Shown here in pieces: positions 1-12,130 of a stretch of 64,000 nucleotides of DNA. The stretch spans positions 32,852,001 to 32,916,000 of the forward strand of contig NC_079882.1 in NCBI RefSeq assembly GCF_029227915.1, in the 5' to 3' direction. A model generated the notes under the pieces. That model searched no databases. It saw only the letters and a list, made by a program, of their open reading frames with translations, and was not told the DNA's origin. The DNA is from Hydractinia symbiolongicarpus (taxonomy: Eukaryota; Cnidaria; Hydrozoa; Anthoathecata; Hydractiniidae). Positions within the stretch are counted from its first letter, which is position 1. Every line of letters begins with the position of its first letter. The position numbers and the translations under genes were made by a program.

Positions 1-531
1 GGAAATGAGTTTACTCCCTGGGTACTTTCTTTGTATACATTCGACTATACGGGCCAAGCCCCGGATTTACGGGAAAACGCGGGATTTCGTTTGCCGGCGA
101 TTAAACCTCTTTCATTAAGCGTCTCATCAAAAATAAAAACATTTTTGAAAACTAGATGTCTCATGCGTTTAGTGGTAAAAAAATAATATAAAAAAACGTT
201 CGGGAAATGAGTTTACTCCCTGGGTACTTTCTTTGTATACTTTTGACTATACGAGCCAAGCCCGGGATTTACGGGAAATCGCGGGTTTTCGTTTGCCGGC
301 GATTAAACTTCTTTTATTCAGCGTCTCATCAAAAATGAAAACATTATTAAAAACTACAAGTCTTATGCGTTTTAGTGGTGAAAAAATAATTTAAAAAATC
401 GTTCTGGAAATGAGTTTACTCACAGGGTACTTTCTTTGTATACATTCGACTATACGGGCCAAGCCCGGGATTTACGGGAAATCGCGGGTTTTCGTTTTCC
501 GGCGATTAAACCTCTTTCATTAAGCGTCTCA

Positions 532-553
532 TCAAAAATGAAAACATTTTTGA
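532..553. other. Inverted repeat (9-bp arms, AAAA loop) in A-rich half, example copy
   Basis: The left arm is TCAAAAATG (532-540), the loop is AAAA (541-544) and the right arm is CATTTTTGA (545-553). The arms are perfect reverse complements. The same dyad is present in most monomers across the window. Copies with TTTTTAAAAAC in place of TTTTTGAAAAC keep only 7-bp arms, copies with AAAAATAAAAAC lose pairing at the loop side, and copies with AAATCATTTTTG keep the arms but change the loop. Such elements can extrude as short cruciforms, and the evenly spaced A/T tracts may bend DNA. Function here is inference; it may simply be part of a conserved satellite sequence. Confidence 0.75.
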
Positions 554-1139
554 AAACTGCAAGTCTCATGCGTTTTAGTGGTGAAAAAAAAATTTAAAAA
601 ATCGTTCGGGAAATGAGTTTACTCCCCGGGTACTTTCTTTGTATACATTCGACTATACGGGCCAAGCCCCGGATTTACGGGAAAACGTGGGATTTCGTTT
701 GCCGGCGATTAAACCTCTTGCATTAAGCGTCTCATCAAAAATGAAAACATTTTTGAAAACTGCAAGTCTCATGCGTTTTAGTGGTGAAAAAAAAATTTAA
801 AAAATCGTTCGGGAAATGAGTTTACTCCCCGGGTACTTTCTTTGTATACATTCGACTATACGGGCCAAGCCCCGGATTTACGGGAAAACGTGGGATTTCG
901 TTTGCCGGCGATTAAACCTCTTGCATTAAGCGTCTCATCAAAAATGAAAACATTTTTGAAAACTAGATGTCTCATATATTTAGTGGTAAAAAAATAATAT
1001 AAAAAATCGTTCGGGAAATGAGTTTACTCCCTGGGTACTTTCTTTGTATACTTTTGACTATACGGGCCAAACCCGGGATTTACGGGAAATCGCAGGTTTT
1101 CGTTTGCCGGCGATTAAACTTCTTTTATTCAGCGTCTCA

Positions 1140-2616
1140 TCAAAAATGAAAATATTTTTAAAAACTACAAGTCTTATGCGTTTTAGTAGTGAAAAAATAA
1201 TTTAAAAAATCGTTCTGGAAATGAGTTTACTCCCTAGGTACTTTCTTTGTATACTTTTGACTATACGGGCCGAGTCCGGGATTTAGGGAAATCGCAGGTT
1301 TTCGTTTCCGGCGATTAAACTGCTTTTATTCAGCGTCTCATCAAAAATGAAAACATTTTTGAAAACTACAAGTCTCATGCGTTTTAGTGGTGGAAAAATA
1401 ATTTAAAAAATCGTTCGGGAAATGAGTTTACTCCCTGGGTACCTTCTTTGTATACTTTTGACTATACGGGCCGAGTCCGGGATTTAGGGAAATCGCAGGT
1501 TTTCGTTTGCCGGCGATTAAACTGCTTTTATTCAGCGTCTCATCAAAAATGAAACCATATTTGAAAACTACAAGTCTCATGCGTTTTAGTGGTGAAAAAA
1601 TAATTTAAAAAATCGTTCGGAAAATGAGTTTACTCCCTGGGTACTTTCTTTGTATACTTTGGACTATACGGGCCAAGCCTGGATTTACGGGAAATCGCGG
1701 ATTTTCGTTTGCCGGCGATTAAACCTCTTTTATTCAGTGTCTCATCAAAAATGAAAATATTTTTAAGAACAACAAGTCTTATGCGTTTTAGTGGTGAAAA
1801 AATAATTTAAAAAATCGTTCGGGAAATGAGTTTACTCCCTGGGTACTTTCTTTGTATACATTCGACTATACGGGCCAAGCCCCAGGTTTACGGGAAAACG
1901 CAGGATTTCGTTTGCCGGCGATTAAACTGCTTTCATTAAGCGTCTCATCAAAAATAAAAACATTTTTGAAAACTAGATGTCTCATGCGTTTAGTGGTAAA
2001 AAAACAATATAAAAAAACGTTCAGGAAATGAGTTTACTCCCTGGGTACTTTCTTTGTATACTTTTGACTATACGAGCCAAGCCCGGGATTTACGGGAAAT
2101 CGCGGGTTTTCATTTGCCGGCGATTAAACTTCTTTTATTCAGCGTCTCATCAAAAATGAAAACATTTTTAAAAACTACAAGTCTTATGCGTTTTAGTAGT
2201 GAAAAAATAATTTAAAAAATCGTTCTGGAAATGAGTTTACTCCCTAGGTACTTTCTTTGTATACTTTTGACTATACGGGCCGAGTCCGGGATTTAGGGAA
2301 ATCGCAGGTTTTCGTTTCCGGCGATTAAACTGCTTTTATTCAGCGTCTCATCAAAAATGAAAACATTTTTGAAAACTACAAGTCTCATGCGTTTTAGTGG
2401 TGGAAAAATAATTTAAAAAATCGTTCGGGAAATGAGTTTACTCCCTGGGTACCTTCTTTGTATACTTTTGACTATACGGGCCGAGTCCGGGATTTAGGGA
2501 AATCGCAGGTTTTCGTTTGCCGACGAATAAACTGCTTTTATTCAGCGTCTCATCAAAAATGAAAACATATTTGAAAACTACAAGTCTCATGCGTTTTAGT
2601 GGTGAAAAAATAATTT
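1140..2616. repeat. 5-monomer (1011-bp) duplication
   Basis: The interval about 1140-1605 is repeated at about 2151-2616, offset 1011 bp. Shared rare features include TTTTAGTAGTG at 1190 and 2201, CTCCCTAGGTAC, TTCGTTTCCGGCG and a GGTGGAAAAATAA tail. Similarity ends where the left copy reads TTCGGAAAATG and the right copy reads TTCGGGAAATG followed by a subtype 1 monomer. Edges are approximate because neighbouring monomers are homologous too. Confidence 0.75.
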
Positions 2617-5498
2617 AAAAAATCGTTCGGGAAATGAGTTTACTCCCTGGGTACTTTCTTTGTATACATTCGACTATACGGGCCAAGCCCCGGATTTACG
2701 GGAAAACGCGGGATTTCGTTTGCCGGCGATTAAACTGCTTTCATTAAGCGTCTCATCAAAAATAAAAACATTTTTGAAAACTAGATGTCTCATGCGTTTA
2801 GTGGTAAAAAAACAATATAAAAAAACGTTCGGGAAATGAGTTTACTCCCTGGGTACTTTCTTTGTATACTTTTGACTATACGAGCCAAGCCCGGGATTTA
2901 CGGGAAATCGCGGGTTTTCATTTGCCGGCGATTAAACTTCTTTTATTCAGCGTCTCATCAAAAATGAAAACATTTTTAAAAACTACAAGTCTTATGCGTT
3001 TTAGTGGTGAAAAAATAATTTAAAAAATCGTTCTGGAAATGAGTTTACTCACAGGGTACTTTCTTTGTATACATTCGACTATACGGGCCAAGCCCGGGAT
3101 TTACGGGAAATCGCGGGTTTTCGTTTTCCGGCGATTAAACTTCTTTTATTCAGCGTCTCATCAAAAATGAAAACATTTTTAAAAACTACAAGTCTTATGC
3201 GTTTTAGTGGTGAAAAAATAATTTAAAAAATCGTTCTGGAAATGAGTTTACTCACAGGGTACTTTCTTTGTATACATTCGACTATACGGGCCAAGCCCGG
3301 GATTTACGGGAAATCGCGGGTTTTCGTTTCCGGCGATTAAACCTCTTTCATAAAGCGTCTCATCAAAAATGAAAACATTTTTGAAAACTACAAGTCTCAT
3401 GCGTTTTAGTGGTAAAAAAAAATTTAAAAAATCGTTCGGGAAATGAGTTTACTCCCTGGGTACTTTCTTTGTATACATTCGACTATACGGGCCAAGCCCC
3501 GGATTTACGGGAAAACGCGGGATTTCGTTTGCCGGCGATTAAACCTCTTTCATTAAGCGTCTCATCAAAAATGAAAACATTTTTGAAAACTAGATGTCTC
3601 ATGCGTTTAGTGGTAAAAAAATAATATAAAAAATCGTTCGGGAAATGAGTTTACTCCCTGGGTACTTTCTTTGTATACTTTTGACTATACGGGCCAAGCC
3701 CGGGATTTACGGGAAATCGCGGGTTTTCGTTTGCCGGCGATTAAACTTCTTTTATTTAGCGTCTCATCAAAAATGAAAACATTTTTAAAAACTACAAGTC
3801 TTATGCGTTTTAGTGGTGAAAAAATAATTTAAAAAATCGTTCTGGAAATGAGTTTACTCCCTGGGTACTTTCTTTGTATACTTTTGACTATACGAGCCGA
3901 GTCCGGGATTTAGGGAAATCGCAGGTTTTCGTTTGCCGACGATTAAACTGCTTTTATTCAGCGTCTCATCAAAAATGAAAACATTTTTAAAAACTACAAG
4001 TCTTATGCGTTTTAGTGGTGAAAAAATAATTTAAAAAATCGTTCGGAAAATGAGTTTACTCCCTGGGTACTTTCTTTGTATACTTTGGACTATACGGGCC
4101 AAGCCTGGATTTACGGGAAATCGCGGATTTTCGTTTGCCGGCGATTAAACCTCTTTTATTCAGCGTCTCATCAAAAATGAAAACATTTTTAAGAACAACA
4201 AGTCTTATGCGTTTTAGTGGTGAAAAAATAATTTAAAAAATCGTTCGGGAAATGAGTTTACTCCCTGGGTACTTTCTTTGTATACATTCGACTATACGGG
4301 CCAAGCCCCGGATTTACAGGAAAACGCGGGATTTCGTTTGCCGGCGATTAAACTGCTTTCATTAAGCGTCTTATCAAAAATAAAAACATTTTTGAAAACT
4401 AGATATCTCATGCGTTTAGTGGTAAAAAAACAATGTAAAAAAACGTTCGGGAAATGAGTTTACTCCCTGGGTACGTTCTTTGTATACTTTTGACTATACG
4501 AGCCAAGCCCGGGATTTACGGGATATCGCGGGTTTTCGATTGCCGGCGATTAAACTTCTTTTATTCAGCGTCTCATCAAAAATGAAAACATTTTTAAAAA
4601 CTACAAAACTTATGCGTTTTAGTGGTGAAAAAATAATTTAAAAAATCGTTCTGGAAATGAGTTTACTCACAGGGTACTTTCTTTGTGTACATTCGACTAT
4701 ACGGGCCAAGCCCGGGATTTACGGGAAATCGCGGGTTTTCGTTTTCCGGCGATTAAACTTCTTTTATTCAGCGTCTCATCAAAAATGAAAACATTTTTAA
4801 AAACTACAAGTCTTATGCGTTTTAGTGGTGAAAAAATAATTTAAAAAATCGTTCTGGAAATGAGTTTACTCACAGGGTACTTTCTTTGTATACATTCGAC
4901 TATACGGGCCAAGCCCGGGATTTACGGGAAATCGCGGGTTTTCGTTTCCGGCGATTAAACCTCTTTTATTAAGCGTCTCATCAAAAGTGAAAACATTTTT
5001 GAAAACTACAAGTCTCATGCGTTTTAGTGGTAAAAAAAAATTTAAAAAATCGTTCGGGAAAAGAGTTTACTCCCTGGGTACTTTCTTTGTATACATTCGA
5101 CTATACGGGCCAAGCCCCGGATTTACGGGAAAACGCGGGATTTCGTTTGCCGGCGATTAAACCTCTTTCATTAAGCGTCTCATCAAAAATGAAAACATTT
5201 TTGAAAACTAGATGTCTCATGCGTTTAGTGGTAAAAAAATAATATAAAAAATCGTTCGGGAAATGAGTTTACTCCCTGGGTACTTTCTTTGTATACTTTT
5301 GACTATACGGGCCAAGCCCGGGATTTACGGGAAATCGCGGGTTTTCGTTTGCCGGCGATTAAACTTCTTTTATTTAGCGTCTCATCAAAAATGAAAACAT
5401 TTTTAAAAACTACAAGTCTTATGCGTTTTAGTGGTGAAAAAATAATTTAAAAAATCGTTCTGGAAATGAGTTTACTCCCTGGGTACTTTCTTTGTATA
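2616..5498. repeat. 8-monomer (1618-bp) tandem duplication
   Basis: The block about 2616-3880 recurs at about 4234-5498, offset 1618 bp. The order of subtypes is identical: subtype 1 with CTGCTTTCATTAAGCG, a monomer preceded by ACGTTC, two TCACAGG monomers, then the subtype 1 monomer at 3439 (its copy starts at 5057 and reads AAAGAG instead of AAATGAG). Only scattered substitutions separate the copies. They part company near 3880 and 5498, where the left reads CGAGCCGAGTCC and the right CGTGCCAAGCCC. Confidence 0.8.
3439..3640 (+). repeat. Monomer subtype 1: ATTCG / CCCCGG / AAAACGCGGGATTTCG / TAGATG form
   Basis: This 202-bp subtype has TATACATTCGAC in place of TATACTTTTGAC, CCCCGGATTT in the first GC box, AAAACGCGGGATTTCG in the second, CCTCTTTCATTAAGCG in the middle, and TAGATGTCTCATGCGTTTAGTGG in the tail. 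It is common from 1 to about 13 kb and recurs in both duplicated segments (for example near 18.05 kb and 35.25 kb). The last ATTCG/CCCCGG copy I see is near 35.27 kb and the last TAGATG tail near 30.71 kb; it is absent from the right third of the window. It is the main marker separating left and right domains. Confidence 0.85.
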
Positions 5499-6229
5499 CA
5501 TTCGACTATACGTGCCAAGCCCGGGATTTACGGGAAATCGCGGGTTTTCGTTTGCCGGCGATTTAACTTCTTTTATTCAGCGTCTCATCAAAAATGAAAA
5601 CATTTTTGAAAACTACAAGTCTCACGCGTTTTAGTGGTGAAAAAATAATTTAAGAAATCGTTCGGGAAATGAGTTTACTCCCTGGGTACTTTCTTTGTAT
5701 ACTTTTGACTATACGGGCCAAGCCGGGATTTACGGGAAATCGCGGGTTTTCGTTTGCCGGCGATTAAACTTCTTTTATTCAGCGTCTCATCAAAAATGAA
5801 AACATTTTTAGAAACTAAAAGTCTTATGCCTTTTAGTGGTTAAAAAGTAATTTAAAAAATCGTTGGGAAATGAGTTTACTCACAGGGTACTTTCTTTGTA
5901 TACATTCGACTATACGGGCCAAGCCGGGATTAACGGGAAATCGCGGGTTTTCGTTTGCCGGCGATTAAACTTCTTTTATTCAGCGTCTCATCAAAAATGA
6001 AAACATTTTTAAAAACTACAAGTCTTATGCGTTTTAGTGGTGAAAAAATAATTTAAAAAATCGTTCTGGAAATGAGTTTACTCACAGGGTACTTTCTTTG
6101 TATACATTCGACTATACGGGCCAAGCCCGGGATTTACGGGAAATCGCGGGTTTTCGTTTTCCGGCGATTAAACCTCTTTCATTAAGCGTCTCATCAAAAA
6201 TGAAAACATTTTTGAAAACTGCAAGTCTC

Positions 6230-7841
6230 ATGCGTTTTAGTGGTGAAAAAAAAATTTAAAAAATCGGTCGGGAAATGAGTTTACTCCCTGGGTACTTTCT
6301 TTGTATACATTCGACTATACGGGCCAAGCCCCGGATTTACGGGAAAACGCGGGATTTCGTTTGCCGGCGATTAAACCACTTTCATTAAGCGTCTCATCAA
6401 AAATGAAAACATTTTTGAAAACTAGATGTCTCATATGTTTAGTGGTAAAAAAATAATATAAAAAATCGTTCGGGAAATGAGTTTACTCCCTGGGTAATTT
6501 CTTTGTATACTTTTGACTATACGGGCCAAGCCCGGGAGTTACGGGAAATCAAGGGTTTTCGTTTGCCGGCGATTAAACTTCTTTTATTCAGCGTCTCATC
6601 AAAAAGGAAAACATTTTTAAAAACTACAAGTCTTATGCGTTTTAGTAGTGAAAAAATAATTTAAAAAATCGTTCTGGAAATGAGTTTACTCCGTAGGTAC
6701 TTTCTTTGTATACTTTTGACTATACGGGCCGAGTCCGGGACTTAGGGAAATCGCAGGTTTTCGTTTGCCAGCGATTAAACTGCTTTTATTCAGCGTCTCA
6801 TCAAAAATGAAAACATTTTTAAAAACTACAAGTCTCATGCGTTTTAGTGGTGAAAAAATAATTTAAAAAATCGTTCGGGAAATGAGTTTACTCCCTGGGT
6901 ACTTTCTTTGTATACTTTTGACTATACGGGCCGAGTCCGGGATTTAGGGAAATCGCAGGTTTTAGTTTGCCGGCGATTAAACTGCTTTTATTCAGCGTCT
7001 CATCAAAAATGAAAACATATTTGAAAACTACAAGTCTCGTGCGTTTTAGTGGTGAAAAAATAATTTAAAAAATCGTTCGGAAAATGAGTTTATTCCCTGG
7101 GTACTTTCTTTGTATACTTTGGACTATACGGGCCAAGCCGGGATTTACGGGAAATCGCGGGTTTTCGTTTGCCGGCGATTAAACCTCTTTTATTCAGCGT
7201 CTCATCAAAAATGAAAACATTTTTGAAAACTGCAAGTCTCATGCGCTTTAGTGGTGAAAAAAAAATTTAAAAAATCGGTCGGGAAATGAGTTTACTCCCT
7301 GGGTACTTTCTTTGTATACATTCGACTATACGGGCCAAGCCCTGGATTTACGGGAAAACGCGGGATTTCGTTTGCCAGGGATTAAACCCCTTTCATTAAG
7401 CGTCTCATCAAAAATGAAAATATTTTTGAAAACTAGATGTCTCATATGTTTAGTGGTAAAAAAATAATATAAAAAATCGTTCGGGAAATGAGTTTACTCC
7501 CTGGGTACTTTCTTTGTATACTTTTGACTATACGGACCAAGCCCGGGATTTACGGGAAATCGCGGGTTTTCGTTTGCCGGCGATTAAACTTCTTTTATTC
7601 AGCGTCTCATCAAAAATGAAAACATTTTTAAAAACTGCAAGTCTTATGCGTTTTAGTAGTGAAAAAATAATTTAAAAAATCGTTCTGGAAATGAGTTTAC
7701 TCCGTAGGTACTTTCTTTGTATACTTTTGACTATACGGGCCGAGTCCGGGATTTAGGGAAATCGCAGGTTTTCGTTTGCCAGCGATTAAACTGCTTTTAT
7801 TCAGCGTCTCATCAAAAATGAAAACATTTTTAAAAACAACA
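6230..7841. repeat. 5-monomer (1011-bp) duplication with GGTCGGG marker
   Basis: Positions about 6230-6830 are repeated at about 7241-7841. The rare ATCGGTCGGG junction occurs at about 6264 and 7275, and the rare CCGTAGGTAC at 6691 and 7702, both 1011 bp apart. Copies differ by a small number of substitutions, including GGGAGTTACGGG and TCAAGGG in the left copy only. Confidence 0.75.
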
Positions 7842-9040
7842 AGTCTTATGCGTTTTAGTGGTGAAAAAATAATTTAAAAAATCGTTCTGGAAATGAGTTT
7901 ACTCACAGGGTACTTTCTTTGTATACATTCGACTATACGTGCCAAGCCCGGGATTTACGGGAAATCGCGGGTTTTCGTTTGCCGGCGATTAAACTTCTTT
8001 TATTCAGCGTCTCATCAAAAATGAAAACATTTTTAAAAACTAAAAGTCTTATGCGTTTTAGTGGTGAAAAAATAATTTAAAAAATCGTTTGGGAAATGAG
8101 TTTACTCACAGGGTACTTTCTTTGTATACATTCGACTATACGGGCCAAGCCCGGGATTTACGGGAAATCGCGGGTTTTCGTTTTCCAGCGATTAAACTTC
8201 TTTTATTCAGCGTCTCATCAAAAATAAAAACATTTTTGAAAACTAGATGTCTCATATGTTTAGTGGTAAAAAAATAATATAAAAAATCGTTCGGGAAATG
8301 AGTTTACTCCCTGGGTACTTTCTTTGTATACTTTTGACTATACGGACCAAGCCCGGGATTTACGGGAAATCGCGGGTTTTCGTTTGCCGGCGATTAAACT
8401 TCTTTTATTCAGCGTCTCATCAAAAATGAAAACATTTTTAAAAACTGCAAGTCTTATGCGTTTTAGTAGTGAAAAAATAATTTAAAAAATCGTTCTGGAA
8501 ATGAGTTTACTCCGTAGGTACTTTCTTTGTATACTTTTGACTATACGGGCCGAGTCCGGGATTTAGGGAAATCGCAGGTTTTCGTTTGCCAGCGATTAAA
8601 CTGCTTTTATTCAGCGTCTCATCAAAAATGAAAACATTTTTAAAAACAACAAGTCTTATGCGTTTTAGTGGTGAAAAAATAATTTAAAAAATCGTTCTGG
8701 AAATGAATTTACTCACAGGGTACTTTCTTTGTATACATTCGACTATACGTGCCAAGCCCGGGATTTACGGGAAATCGCGGGTTTTCGTTTGCCGGCGATT
8801 AAACTTCTTTTATTCAGCGTCTCATCAAAAATGAAAACATTTTTAAAAACTAAAAGTCTTATGCGTTTTAGTGGTGAAAAAATAATTTAAAAAATCGTTT
8901 GGGAAATGAGTTTACTCACAGGGTACTTTCTTTGTATACATTCGACTATACGGGCCAAGCCCGGGATTTACGGGAAATCGCGGGTTTTCGTTTTCCAGCG
9001 ATTAAACTTCTTTTATTCAGCGTCTCATCAAAAATGAAAA
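7440..9040. repeat. 4-monomer (810-bp) tandem duplication with chimeric junction
   Basis: About 7440-8230 is repeated at about 8250-9040, offset 810 bp (CGGACCAAG at 7534 and 8344; CCGTAGG at 7702 and 8512). The junction is visible: the monomer at 8093 begins like the one at 8903 (TTGGG start, TCACAGG, TTTTCCAGCG) but from about 8220 onward continues with GAAAACTAGATGTCTCATATG, like 7430. The switch lies in the A-rich inverted-repeat region and keeps the monomer register. Confidence 0.8.
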
Positions 9041-10499
9041 CATTTTTAAAAACTACAAGTCTTATGCGTTTTAGTGGTGAAAAAATAATTTAAAAAATCG
9101 TTCTGGAAATGAGTTTACTCACAGGGTACTTTCTTTGTATACATTTGACTATATGGGCCAAGCCCGGGATTTACGGGAAATCGCGGGTTTTCGTTTTCCG
9201 GCGATTAAACCTCTTTCATTAAGCGTCTCATCAAAAATGAAAACATGTTTGAAAACTACAAGTCTCATGCGTTTTAGTGGTGAAAAAAAAAATTAAAAAA
9301 TCGTTCGGGAAATGAGTTTACTCTCTGGGTACTTTCTTTGTATACATTCGACTATACGGGCCAAGACCCGGATTTACGGGAAAACGCGGGATTTCGTTTG
9401 CCGGCGATTAAACCTCTTTCATTAAGCGTCTCATCAAAAATGAAAACATTTTTGAAAACTAGATGTCTCATGCGTTTAGTGGTAAAAAAATAATATAAAA
9501 AATCGTTCGGGAAATGAGTTTACTCCCTGGGTACTTTTTTTGTATACTTTTGACTATACGAGCCAAGCCCGGGATTTACGGGAAATCACTTGTTTTCGTT
9601 TGCCGGCGATTAAACATCTTTTATTCAGCGTCTCATAAAAAATGAAAACATTTTTAAAAACTACAAGTCTTATGCGTTTTAGTGGTGAAAAAATAATTTA
9701 AAAAATCGTTCTGGAAATGAGTTTACTCACAGGGTACTTTCTTTGTATACATTCGACTATACGGGCCAAGCCCGGGATTTACGGGAAATCGCGGGTTTTC
9801 GTTTTCCGGCGATTAAACTTCTTTTATTCAGCGTCTCATCAAAAATGAAAACATTTTTAAAAACTACAAGTCTTATGCGTTTTAGTGGTGAAAAAATAAT
9901 TTAAAAAATCTTTCGGGAAATGAGTTTACTCCCTGGGTACTTTCTTTGTATACATTCGACTATACGGGCCAAGCCCCGGATTTACGGAAAAACGCGGGAT
10001 TTCGTTTGCCGGCGATTAAACCTCTTTCATTAAGCGTCTCATCAAAAATGAAAACATTTTTAAAAACTAGATGTCTTATGCGTTTAGTGGTAAAAAAAAA
10101 ATATAAAAAATCGTTCGGGAAATGAGTTTACTCCCTGGGTACTTTCTTTGTATACTTTTGATTATACGAGCCAAGCCCGGGATTTACGGGAAATCGCGGG
10201 TTTTCGTTTTCCGGCGATTAAACCTCTTTCATTAAGCGTCTCATCAAAAATGAAAACATTTTTGAAAACTAGATGTCTTATGCGTTTAGTGGTAAAAAAA
10301 TAATATAAAAAATCGTTCGGGAAATGAGTTTACTCCCTGGGTACTTTCTTTGTATACTTTTGATTATACGAGCCAAGCCCGGGATTTACGGGAAATCGCG
10401 GGTTTTCGTTTGCCGGCGATTAAACCTCTTTTATTCAGCGTCTCATCAAAAATGAAAACATTTTTAAAAACTGCAAGTCTCATGCGTTTTAGTGGTGAA

Positions 10500-12130
10500 A
10501 AAAAAATTTAAAAAATCGGTCGGGAAATGAGTTTACTCCCTGGGTAATTTCTTTGTATACATTCGACTATACGGGCCAAGCCCTGGATTTACGGGAAAAC
10601 GCGGGATTTCGTTTGCCAGCGATTAAACGCCTTTCATTAAGCGTCTCATCAAAAATGAAAACATTTTTGAAAACTAGATGTCTCATATGTTTAGTGGTAA
10701 AAAAATAATATAAAAAATCGTTCGGGAAATGAGTTTACTCCCTGGGTACTTTCTTTGTATACTTTTGACTATACGGACCAAGCCCGGGATTTACGGGAAA
10801 TCGCGGGTTTTCGTTTGCCGGCGATTAAACTTCTTTTATTCAGCGTCTCATCAAAAATGAAAACATTTTTAAAAACTGCAAGTCTTATGCGTTTTAGTAG
10901 TGAAAAAATAATTTAAAAAATCGTTCTGGAAATGAGTTTACTCCGTAGGTACTTTCTTTGTATACTTTTGACTATACGGGCCGAGTCCGGGATTTAGGGA
11001 AATCGCAGGTTTTCGTTTGCCAGCGATTAAACTGCTTTTATTCAGCGTCTCATCAAAAATGAAAACATTTTTAAAAACAACAAGTCTTATGCGTTTTAGT
11101 GGTGAAAAAATAATTTAAAAAATCGTTCTGGAAATGAGTTTACTCACAGGGTACTTTCTTTGTATACATTCGACTATACGTGCCAAGCCCGGGATTTACG
11201 GGAAATCGCGGGTTTTCGTTTGCCGGCGATTAAACTTCTTTTATTCAGCGTCTCATCAAAAATGAAAACATTTTTAAAAACTAAAAGTCTTATGCGTTTT
11301 AGTGGTGAAAAAATAATTTAAAAAATCGTTTGGGAAATGAGTTTACTCACAGGGTACTTTCTTTGTATACATTTGACTATACGGGCCAAGCCCGGGATTT
11401 ACGGGAAATCGCGGGTTTTCGTTTTCCAGCGATTAAACTTCTTTTATTCAGCGTCTCATCAAAAATGAAAACATTTTTAAAAACTACAAGTCTTATGCGT
11501 TTTAGTGGTGAAAAAATAATTTAAAAAATCGTTCTGGAAATGACTTTACTCACAGGGTACTTTCTTTGTATACATTTGACTATATGGGCCAAGCCCGGGA
11601 TTTACGGGAAATCGCGGGTTTTCGTTTTCCGGCGATTAAACCTCTTTCATTAAGCGTCTCATCAAAAATGAAAACATTTTTGAAAACTACAAGTCTCATG
11701 CGTTTTAGTGGTGAAAAAAAAAATTAAAAAATCGTTCGGGAAATGAGTTTACTCTCTGGGTACTTTCTTTGTATACATTCGACTATACGGGCCAAGACCC
11801 GGATTTACGGGAAAACGCGGGATTTCGTTTGCCGGCGATTAAACCTCTTTCATTAAGCGTCTCATCAAAAATGAAAACATTTTTGAAAACTAGATGTCTC
11901 ATGCGTTTAGTGGTAAAAAAAAATATAAAAAATCGTTCAGGAAATGAGTTTACTCCCTGGGTACTTTCTTTGTATACTTTTGACTATACGAGCCAAGCCC
12001 GGGATTTACGGGAAATCACTGGTTTTCGTTTGCCGGCGATTAAACTTCTTTTATTCAGCGTCTCATAAAAAATGAAAACATTTTTAAAAACTACAAGTCT
12101 TATGCGTTTTAGTGGTGAAAAAATAATTTA
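10500..12130. repeat. Copy of the 7.26-9.70 kb block (12-monomer, 2431-bp offset)
   Basis: This interval matches 7.26-9.70 kb with the 810-bp duplication removed. GGTCGGG followed by CCCTGG and TTTGCCAG occurs near 7275 and 10515, while TACATTTGACTATATGGG occurs at 9140 and 11571, giving offsets of 3241 and then 2431 bp (difference 810). This shows that the 810-bp event is specific to the left copy, or was removed from the right one. Similarity ends near 9700 and 12130. Confidence 0.78.

Larger units (their letters stand above)
1..11110. repeat. Left satellite domain with mixed subtypes
   Basis: About 55 monomers. Subtypes 1, 2, 3 and plain forms are interspersed without one fixed higher-order unit, and rare variants such as CCGTAGG, CGGACCAAG and GGTCGGG appear only here. 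Short block duplications of 4, 5, 8 and 12 monomers are superimposed. No sequence other than the satellite is present. The greater variety of monomer types suggests a less homogenised flank of the array, but the duplicated blocks within it are themselves still similar, so it is not an inert relic. Confidence 0.75.
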
